50,064 bases of DNA, taken from positions 1 to 50,064 of the forward strand of contig JAPLRF010000032.1 of the NCBI GenBank assembly GCA_026399315.1, written 5' to 3'. Of the stretch, positions 44,601 through 50,064 are shown piece by piece (the first letter of the stretch is position 1; each line of letters starts with the position of its first letter). The notes below the pieces were generated by a model. That model was not told the DNA's origin. It saw only the letters and a program-made list of their open reading frames with translations, and searched no databases. The DNA comes from Gammaproteobacteria bacterium. GTDB taxonomy: Bacteria > Pseudomonadota > Gammaproteobacteria > Coxiellales > Coxiellaceae. The position numbers and the translations under genes were made by a program.

Positions 44601-44963
44601 GATTGTTAAAATGCGCAATCGATTGGGATTTTGAATTAAATTCCAATTTAAGGCATGGTCTTTTTTTAATACGTTATTGGCAAGCTGCCAGGTAATATGA
44701 CGATAATTGTTTTTATCGGGTTCGGGTTCTTTGCCATATTCTAAGGCGTGTAGAATGCGTACACGCATTTCAGCTGCGGATTTACGCGTAAAAGTAATGG
44801 CGATAATTTCTTCAGGCGCTTTTTCTGCGTGCGATAATAAAACCAAATAGCGCTGGGTTAATAGTTCCGTTTTTCCGGAACCTGCGGGGGCTTGGACAAT
44901 AAAGGATTGCGTGGGATCCAGTGCTTGTTGGCGGATGTGCGCGTCTTGAATTGTGGGTGTCAT
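41658..44963 (-). CDS. AddA-like UvrD-family helicase-nuclease
   Basis: The roughly 1101 residues form one half of a double-strand-break resection complex of the AddAB/RecBCD type. Walker A is APAGSGKT (25-32); further helicase motifs are ITFTRKSAAEMRVRIL, LLIDEFQDTS, GDPMQSIYRFR, LTIHKSKGLEFDHVF and LLYVAATRAKKSL. The C-terminal end has a RecB-type nuclease core, IIDRAFVDENKTRWIIDYKTA. ATG 44963 gives the family N-terminus; a TTG at 44990 is possible. A companion AddB-like gene lies upstream on the same strand, 346 bases away. Confidence 0.9.
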   Translation of the reverse strand: MTPTIQDAHIRQQALDPTQSFIVQAPAGSGKTELLTQRYLVLLSHAEKAPEEIIAITFTRKSAAEMRVRILHALEYGKEPEPDKNNYRHITWQLANNVLKKDHALNWNLIQNPNRLRILTIDALSAFLCRQTPMLTNFGGSPSVCENASALYELAATRLLIHITENKEWQPHLDYLLLHLDNNVSNLESLFSDLLNHRDQWLPHIMYCYTHKNILRDMLESSLKRIRKEKIVAASKSIPNQAKQIIIMLARHAGDYFEKNNAEHPIAACANFIVEEKPALSSFSLWSGLANLLLTQTGEWRKSIDIRNGFGPKDPNKTLMLALLTELQEHPNFKASLNDILIAPPADYSESQWEAIKALTQLLPLLSAQLNLVFQEKGQIDFVELNAAALKALGNDEAPTDLALYLDYQIRHLLIDEFQDTSVTHLHLLEKITAGWEPNDGRTLFLVGDPMQSIYRFRNAEVGLFLRAQQQGLGNIFLTPLTLSMNFRSQGNLVNWFNNTFSTVFPAISDITTGRVPYTHAIAAKSPDDNAVHFYPIITDNDQAEAELLISKIILTQEKNITESIAILVRSRAQLIPIINLLHENKLLFQAIDIEPLSNRAEIQDLLSLTRALLHRADRIAWLAVLRSPFCGVTLSDLESIANFPETKTIYEALIQCEKNTALSNDGLIRLKKLKICLQHAFNSQYQLSLSQWIEGVWIGLGGPACLLNPDELNNTRSFFDLLSKLENESPIIAIEQLIQQCEKLYANARNSEKNVIQILTIHKSKGLEFDHVFIPGLQRQTPPDRQKLFRWLDRPNELGGDDLIIAPVKSITHQSDSVYDYLKFVEKGKQDNEITRLLYVAATRAKKSLHVFSLLESSDALPKQGSFLHKLWPVFESHCTSLPITTARKTDIASTEKLLLSRLPSEFKLLSHATELSEQAAVNIDINLHSKTARIVGTVIHEALQKIAEGNKNAFSSLQCQSRLFSLGVLQNEIADCIDTVNTAIEKTMADARGQWILSSDHTDAKCELALTHVIDSEIQHVIIDRAFVDENKTRWIIDYKTAQAKENESMIVFLERQKSEYRNQLDNYASIIAARESNPIKLGLYFPLCGKWIEWDYKI

Positions 44964-45309
44964 TTCTGTCTCGTTATATTTAGAATACAAAATCAGTATC
45001 CGCTCTATTTTTCATGGTGCTGCTAATATTATTGCTGTTGCAAGAAGTTATCAGGGATCTGGTGTCAGGGATCGGTGTTCGCATGCTGACACCGATCCCT
45101 GATCTCAGATCACTTTCCGAATATCCCCCGATCAATCAGCCGTAGCACATTCATAATTCCTTATTGCTTTGTTTCCGTTCGCTAAGTGTTCGTGTCAGGG
45201 CGATATTCGAGAAGATGCCGTAAACTCATCCTTGAGGGCTCGGTGATTGGCATCCATGCCAATCACGTTTCTCTCCTATCACCCGTAACATTCGCATCAT
45301 TGTCCAATC
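44964..45309. other. 346-base gap between AddB-like and AddA-like genes, filled by repeats
   Basis: The region holds an R3 repeat pair: cagggatctggtgtcaggga and atcggtg (45052-45077), facing its inverted partner caccgatccctgatctcaga (from 45088). Near 45243-45266 lies a perfect hairpin gtgattggca-N4-tgccaatcac, without a T-run. tccgttcgctaagtgttcg resembles inverted R2. No gene is visible. The pair of genes would otherwise be expected nearly contiguous. Confidence 0.7.
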
Positions 45310-47940
45310 TTAGTTTCTAAACCGACAAACCGGCTTCAAATCACATGTCAAACACACTTCCTTTTTAAGGGGATCCACTATAGCAACGCCGTCACAAAAA
45401 TCATCTGATAATTTTTCCAGTGATTTTTTCCAGCTCATCATTAATGCGTCCCATGAAAAAATATCGAGTTCATTTTTAATTTTACCAATAGGCATTAAAC
45501 CTGAAAATTTATCAGCAGCTTGTAAGTGATTTTCATGAATAACGCCTTTGTATTTCATGTCACCATTGCGAATTTCGGCAAAAGCGATGCCGGCATATTT
45601 ACTTGTTATGTTATCTTGAAATACAGCGTAAATTGGTAATTGCGGGTCCGATAATCGCTCCTGAAACCAACCGGTAATCGTGTTAACGCCAGTTTTATAA
45701 TCAATTAAAAATAAAGAGCCATCATTCAATTGATCAACGCGATCAAGGCGAATTTTCAAGGGTAATTTGTTGATGGATAAATGACAGCTTGCTTCACGTT
45801 CAATAACGCGAAAATAAGGACGTGTTTTTTCAAACAGCAACCAATCTCTAATCAATATTTTTAATCGTTTTTTCTCAACCGAATAAAAATAGTCTTGATA
45901 CGGCTGATCAGGCATTTGTGTTAATGCTTTGTCGCTGTATTTTTCAATTAGCATGTCCAATGATTCATCTGTTAAGGCCAGTAATGCTTTTTGATCTTGT
46001 ATTTCACCCCATATTTCAAATAACAGTTGGTGAATTAAAATGCCTTTTTTAACTGCGGGAATGCCAATGACAGGATAATTTAAAGCCTTTGCTTTTAATC
46101 GAATAGCGGTAAACGCTCGAAAAGGACAAAGTGCTTGTAATTTTAAAATGCTGCTGCCGCCGTGGACATTTGAAAATTCCATTATTTCAGGTGCTTTGTT
46201 ATCTTCTATTATTTCAATATTTTTTGAATTAAACAGCGTTTCACTGTAATTGCTTTCGTTAGATAATAATAATTCATTTTGGGTGATAAGTGTAATGTGT
46301 TTTATTAATTGCGACGGTGAAAATAATTGATCGCCCTCTTTGGCGGGTGAGCTAAAAATAACTTTTTCTGCCGCACTTTCCAGTCTTTTTGTCATGTGTT
46401 CGCAAAATTGATGCTCCCGCTTTGCAGTAGCGTGAGGCATATTAAATTGTTGTTGTAGTGCGTAGGGAATTAAAGGGTGCGGTTTTGTTCCTGCCGGCCA
46501 AATGCCATCGTGCAATCCCATGACCCAGAGATGATCGAATAAAACGCCACTGGCTTCTAGCGCGCCCATAATTTGAATCGGTTCGTGGTGACTTTTGGGT
46601 TGAAATAAGGTTTGCTGTGTTAAGGAATTCAATAAGTGTAATGCACGTCTAAAATTAATTTTTGAAAATAAAAAATCAAGCTGTGAAAACTCGAGTAATA
46701 CTTTTTTGAATCGTTCTAATACTTGAAATTCAATGCTGTTTTGTGTGCGTGCTGATGGCCAGCCAATTAACTTTAATAGGGCGATAAAATGTTTTACCCA
46801 CTCGGATGGCATTAACTCGGAAAGTTTATTGTCGTGATATAAGGCAATAAATCCGCGCCATCGTGAAACCCAGATGCTTGGCATGGCCGAATATAAATCT
46901 GCCATGCTGACTTGTAAATAATTTTTATCGCGTAGCAGCGCGTCAATCTGTGCACCTTGGTTCTTTTCACGCTCATCGCTGCACAAATAAGGTGATTGTA
47001 ATAATGGTGATAGATTTTGAATGGGTAAGGGTGTGTGACACCAGTTTAATAATGTGAGTGCGGTTTGGATCATTGGCTGCTGTGCCAATGCTGTGCCAGC
47101 AGAGATGTTAAAGGGCGCGTGATTTGTTTTCATGCCGGGTAAAATATGTTCGATACAAAACACTTCGGTGAAAACACGTTGCACCTTTGCGCGAATATTG
47201 GCGAGCTCGGGAATGACGCAACCAATCTGTGTTTTGGGATTGATATCCCATAATGCTTTCGCCCATTTTGCCATTGTTTCTAATTCAATGTCAGGATTGT
47301 CTAAAATTATTTGCTTTTTTTCTGAGTCTTGTACGCACAGCATTTCCGTTTCAATAATTGTTTTTTCTTTAAATTGAGATAATAAGGTTTTTAAATTGGG
47401 GTTCTGTTCATCAAACCCAATTAAAATTATTTTTTGTGGTAATCCTACGTTTTTGCTTGCGAGCCGTTTTGGCACTTCAGAGCGACTAAGCCAATTTTTT
47501 TTCTGGCACACCTTTTCGAATTGCGTGATCCATTCAATCAGACAGCGCACTTCGTTTTGTTCATTATAGGGCGTTAGGGCTTCAAGTGGCACTTCAAAGT
47601 TGTTTAAAGTTTCGAAGGCTTGTTTGACGAGCTTGGTCATCAGCGCAGGTTGCATCAGGTCGGGCGCAAGTTTGGACTTTTGAATGATATCTTCCCAAAC
47701 GCATTGTTCTTGAAAATCATTGAGTAAAAGTGTGCCCTTGATGTTGCTTAGGTGAAATTGTTCATCCAGCCAGCTGCTCATGGGTAAGATGTGGGGCGTT
47801 TCCCATTGTGTTTTATGTTGTTTGCGTTGATATTCATCAAATTTCAGTTGTAAATATCGCGTGAGACGACTGTTTGCGGTAAGTATGGTCGTGTTGGGCT
47901 TGAGTTTTTCAAATAAAGAAGCGGGCATTGGTGCGTCCAT
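45310..47940 (-). CDS. AddB-like PD-(D/E)XK nuclease / inactivated helicase
   Basis: The roughly 876 residues match the probable-DNA-repair-protein group that partners AddA-like helicases. The N-terminal part (TILTANSRLTRYLQLKFDEY) corresponds to the degenerate helicase domain without a Walker A Lys. The C-terminal nuclease has LFLIDYKTG. Four cysteines are placed as in the AddB Fe-S staple: one in LQALCPFRAF and three at the end, CLTCDLKPVC (C-x2-C-x5-C). Starts at 47940 (ATG), 47928 (ATG) and 47970 (TTG) are all possible; no clear ribosome site. The gene abuts the origin-like region. Confidence 0.87.
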   Translation of the reverse strand: MDAPMPASLFEKLKPNTTILTANSRLTRYLQLKFDEYQRKQHKTQWETPHILPMSSWLDEQFHLSNIKGTLLLNDFQEQCVWEDIIQKSKLAPDLMQPALMTKLVKQAFETLNNFEVPLEALTPYNEQNEVRCLIEWITQFEKVCQKKNWLSRSEVPKRLASKNVGLPQKIILIGFDEQNPNLKTLLSQFKEKTIIETEMLCVQDSEKKQIILDNPDIELETMAKWAKALWDINPKTQIGCVIPELANIRAKVQRVFTEVFCIEHILPGMKTNHAPFNISAGTALAQQPMIQTALTLLNWCHTPLPIQNLSPLLQSPYLCSDEREKNQGAQIDALLRDKNYLQVSMADLYSAMPSIWVSRWRGFIALYHDNKLSELMPSEWVKHFIALLKLIGWPSARTQNSIEFQVLERFKKVLLEFSQLDFLFSKINFRRALHLLNSLTQQTLFQPKSHHEPIQIMGALEASGVLFDHLWVMGLHDGIWPAGTKPHPLIPYALQQQFNMPHATAKREHQFCEHMTKRLESAAEKVIFSSPAKEGDQLFSPSQLIKHITLITQNELLLSNESNYSETLFNSKNIEIIEDNKAPEIMEFSNVHGGSSILKLQALCPFRAFTAIRLKAKALNYPVIGIPAVKKGILIHQLLFEIWGEIQDQKALLALTDESLDMLIEKYSDKALTQMPDQPYQDYFYSVEKKRLKILIRDWLLFEKTRPYFRVIEREASCHLSINKLPLKIRLDRVDQLNDGSLFLIDYKTGVNTITGWFQERLSDPQLPIYAVFQDNITSKYAGIAFAEIRNGDMKYKGVIHENHLQAADKFSGLMPIGKIKNELDIFSWDALMMSWKKSLEKLSDDFCDGVAIVDPLKKEVCLTCDLKPVCRFRN

Positions 47941-48532
47941 GGCAAAAATATACCAAAGTTTATCACTCAATCGAAGGGTTTCCCACAGGTGAATTTTGTT
48001 ATTAACTGGTCAAAGCTTTTCCTTCGCTTAAAATACAAGCAAAATTAAAAAGATCGTAACTTGTTGATTTTAAATCTGTTAATGGGTGCTTAAAATATAT
48101 TCAAATTAACAACAGTCTCGAAACTACAGTAATTTAGGTGTGCTTTAGACAGACTACCCACAGAGTTATCCACAAACAATGTGTATAAAAAAATTTTGCA
48201 GTTTCATACACAACAGCTGTGGATAAACTTGTGTGTAGTGTGTCGACATTAACGTTGAAAGCTGATTCCCTCGTTAATTTAGTCTCTTGTGTTTTTTTTG
48301 GCGGGTGATTTATTCTGAAAATTTCATTATTTCAAATAAAAAAAGAAATCATGCACAGACCCTGTGGATAAACTTGTGCGTAGTGTGTCGACAGGGGTGT
48401 TAAGGGCTGATTCTCTCGTTGTATTGTCACGATGCTCTTTTTTTACCTGGTGAATTTATTTGAATTTTCATGCAATATAAACATCGCAGAAATAGTTGGA
48501 CGTTTTTGTGCGTAATCAAAAAAGGATAGACC
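47941..48532. other. Origin-like region with DnaA boxes and a duplicated segment
   Basis: The 592 bases contain no gene. Perfect DnaA boxes ttatccaca occur at 48166-48174 (+), 48218-48226 (-) and 48363-48371 (-); a one-mismatch box lies at 48180-48188 (-). The stretch 48000-48120 is very AT-rich, a possible unwinding element. parB follows at once. Boxes, AT-rich tract and parB together suggest oriC or an origin-proximal DnaA site. dnaA, dnaN, mnmG and parA are not in the window, so this is not certain. Confidence 0.65.
48218..48393. repeat. Direct repeats carrying DnaA boxes, period 145 bp
   Basis: The 31 bases at 48218-48248 (starting tgtggataaacttgtg, ending tgtcgaca) recur at 48363-48393 with one mismatch. 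Similarity continues weakly after both (gctgattc...ctcgtt, then a T-run and ggtga-tttatt), so a unit of about 120-145 bp has been duplicated. Each copy contains one minus-strand DnaA box. Confidence 0.85.
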
Positions 48533-49312
48533 ATGAGCATTTTAAAAAACATCCCTGTTGAATGTCTGTCGCGTGGCCGTTATCAACCGCGTCGTGTCTT
48601 TAATGAAAGTGCATTACAAGAATTAGCAGAATCAATTCGCTCGCAAGGCATTATCGAACCGATTATTGTGCGTGAAATAACAGCGAACCGTTATGAAATT
48701 ATTGCGGGCGAGCGTCGGTGGCGCGCATCGCAATTGGTGGGTTTAAAAGATGTCCCTTGCGTCGTTCGTGTTTATACCGATTTGCAGGCAGCAGAAGTCA
48801 CGCTGATTGAGAATATTCAACGTGAGGATTTAAATCCCATTGAAGAAGCGATGGCCTTGTCACGCTTAATGGCAGAATTTAATTATACGCATGATGCTAT
48901 TGCGAAAGCCTTGGGACAATCACGTACAAAAATTACCAACACCTTACGCTTGTTGCATTTAGATGCACGCGTGCAGCAATTATTAATGGATAAGGCATTA
49001 ACGGAAGGGCATGGAAAAATTTTAGCGGGCTTGTCAACTGAATTGCAGTTTGCATTTGCTACGAAAACCATTAATGAAGGATGGTCGGTCCGCAATTTAG
49101 AAAATATGATTCAACAACAAAAAACGCAGCCGACATCGGTTGAGAATAAGGATGTCAATATTCGACGCCTGGAAAAAAAAGCGTCAGACCACTTTAATGC
49201 AGAAGTAGTTTTGGAAAATAACGCCAATCGTTCAGGCTGGATTAAGTTAAAATACCAAAATTACGACGTACTGGCTGGAATTTTGGAAAAAATGGGTGTT
49301 GAGAGTGATTAA
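48533..49312 (+). CDS. parB: ParB-family chromosome partitioning protein
   Basis: CTP-switch protein that loads at parS and organises the origin region. The 259 residues include IRSQGIIEPIIV, the CTP site GERRWR (59-64), ENIQREDLNPIEEA and the helix-turn-helix THDAIAKALGQSRTKITNTLRLL. The C-terminal dimerisation end is present but short. There is no parA next to it, although parAB is the normal pair, and I find no tgtttcacgtgaaaca-type parS in the window. Start ATG follows aaaaaggataga. Confidence 0.93.
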   Translation: MSILKNIPVECLSRGRYQPRRVFNESALQELAESIRSQGIIEPIIVREITANRYEIIAGERRWRASQLVGLKDVPCVVRVYTDLQAAEVTLIENIQREDLNPIEEAMALSRLMAEFNYTHDAIAKALGQSRTKITNTLRLLHLDARVQQLLMDKALTEGHGKILAGLSTELQFAFATKTINEGWSVRNLENMIQQQKTQPTSVENKDVNIRRLEKKASDHFNAEVVLENNANRSGWIKLKYQNYDVLAGILEKMGVESD

Positions 49313-49330
49313 AAAACAAATCGGAGAAAA

Positions 49331-49777
49331 ATGAAAATAATTGTCGACGCTGACGCTTGTCCTCAGGCAGCAAAAAAAATAGTGATAAAAGCAGCGCTAC
49401 GCACAAATCATCATTTAGTGTTCGTTGCAAATCAGTTCATTTCCGTGCCAAACGAGCCCTTGATTAAAACAGTGCGTGTGCGTCAGGGGGCTGATGAAGC
49501 AGATCATTATATTGCTGATCATGTTGAAGAGGGTGATCTGGTGATCACGGCTGATATTCCATTGGCCGACAGGGTGATTGATAAGCATGGCGTTGCATTG
49601 AATCCCCGTGGTGAATTTTATACAAAAGAAAATATTAAACAGCGATTGTCTATGCGAGACTTTTTGCATGATTTGCGGGGTTCAGGTGTCAATACGGGTG
49701 GTGCAAAACCACAGAGTCAACAGGACGTTAAATTATTTGCTGATGCGCTGGATCGTTATTTATCACGTAAGCTATAA
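49331..49777 (+). CDS. yaiI: UPF0178 (YaiI/YqxD) family protein
   Basis: The 148-residue protein belongs to the small PIN-like YaiI family. [20 protein letters not shown] is its opening signature, with [28 protein letters not shown] and [13 protein letters not shown] also conserved. The family has no settled role; a nuclease-like fold is inferred from the Asp pattern. Start ATG follows cggagaaaa. 18 bases from parB, probably co-transcribed. Confidence 0.92.
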   Translation: MKIIVDADACPQAAKKIVIKAALRTNHHLVFVANQFISVPNEPLIKTVRVRQGADEADHYIADHVEEGDLVITADIPLADRVIDKHGVALNPRGEFYTKENIKQRLSMRDFLHDLRGSGVNTGGAKPQSQQDVKLFADALDRYLSRKL

Positions 49778-49785
49778 ATTTTGAA

Positions 49786-49861
<76 letters not shown>

Positions 49862-49923
49862 ACACTGAAGAAGTTGTAGATTAAACAGGTTTGACCTGCA
49901 TTAGTCAAGCACGAATTTTTAGA

Positions 49924-50064
49924 TGTAGGGGCAATTTAGTAATGTCCGCTTTGAGCAATTTAGAAATGTCCCCTTTTGGTCTCAACGTGAGTAGTCTTAA
50001 AAGACCATTCATGGATGAGGGGTATACCAATGACAGGTGGATTACTGACAATGAGCACGCAAGA
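49924..50064 (+). mobile_element. Left end of an insertion sequence (runs out of the window)
   Basis: Starting near tgtaggggc, the repeated motif gcaatttagtaatgtccgc (49931-49949) and gcaatttagaaatgtcccc (49955-49973) look like transposase-binding sites. This end resembles integrase-type ISNCY/IS481-like elements in which aatgtcc repeats precede a transposase. The transposase start follows. Confidence 0.65.
50030..50064 (+). CDS. Transposase, N-terminal fragment (runs off the right edge)
   Basis: ATG 50030 follows gaggggtatacca and encodes MTGGLLTMSTQ before the sequence ends. The opening resembles integrase-core transposases (LLTMSxxEL) of the ISNCY/IS481 group. Too short to classify firmly. 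Confidence 0.5.
   Translation, partial: MTGGLLTMSTQ

Noticed and set aside
45243..45266. Hairpin gtgattggca/tgccaatcac as a terminator
   Set aside because: The stem is perfect, but neither side has a T-run; recorded as part of the repeat-filled gap instead.
48100..49330. parS site near parB
   Set aside because: No sequence close to tgtttcacgtgaaaca was found; tgtcgaca palindromes in the duplicated segment are too short and differ.

Overview
The window looks like about 50 kb of chromosome from a low-GC, gene-dense gammaproteobacterium, most likely in or near Legionellales (Coxiella/Legionella/Aquicella/Berkiella-like). The core genes are gammaproteobacterial (lolCD, hflX-purA, rlmE-ftsH-folP-glmM, sbcB, umuDC). 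Mixed with them are SufU/SufT-type Fe-S assembly genes, a deoxyhypusine-synthase-like gene beside agmatinase, and at least three proteins that look like host-directed effectors. The taxonomic placement is inference from gene content, not from a marker gene.

Layout. 1-4.3 kb: a truncated membrane protein, a lipoprotein gene split by one in-frame stop, an exported protein, an MsrB-MsrA fusion and umuDC. 4.3-8.2 kb (minus): a tyrosine-phosphatase protein with a proline-rich tail, then a speY-speB-like polyamine operon. 8.4-11.3 kb: an Rpn-type nuclease and the lipoprotein exporter genes lolC-lolD. 11.2-14 kb: two effector-like orphans, one with an F-box-like segment. 14-23 kb: hflX, purA, an AraC/GyrI-type regulator, xseA-pabB (minus), tsaB, an APC permease and a small coiled-coil exported protein. 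23-25.6 kb (minus): a CDF metal transporter gene and sbcB. 25.8-31.4 kb: sufB-C-D-S-U-A-T, with an unusually short SufD. 31.4-37.7 kb: an exported protein behind a promoter with a G10 spacer, a putative short sRNA or attenuator, a NYN RNase, rlmE, ftsH, a divergent folP and glmM. 37.8-41.7 kb: a nucleotidyltransferase-HEPN fusion resembling a one-chain MntA-HepT toxin-antitoxin, a 5'-nucleotidase, an exported acetamidase-like protein and an outer-membrane protein. 41.7-47.9 kb (minus): AddA-like and AddB-like helicase-nuclease genes. 47.9-49.3 kb: an origin-like region with perfect DnaA boxes inside a duplicated segment, next to parB. 49.3 kb to end: yaiI, tRNA-Phe and the edge of an insertion sequence.

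Three interspersed repeat families run through the window. R1 is palindromic, with ends reading gtgaattaatacagaagc. R2 has the core gagcgttagcgag and sits just before start codons. R3 has the core gggatcagaggtcggggatc; one identical 22-bp copy lies inside the sufS reading frame and another, inverted, inside the folP reading frame. R3-like copies also occupy intergenic palindromes. This resembles the protein-embedded palindromic elements of Rickettsia.

The strongest candidates for undescribed biology are the fused MNT-HEPN protein with an internal ribosome site at its domain boundary, the R3 repeat inside essential genes, the G10 promoter spacer, and the phosphatase with two SH3-ligand-like motifs. 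All function calls come from reading the sequence; no database search was run.
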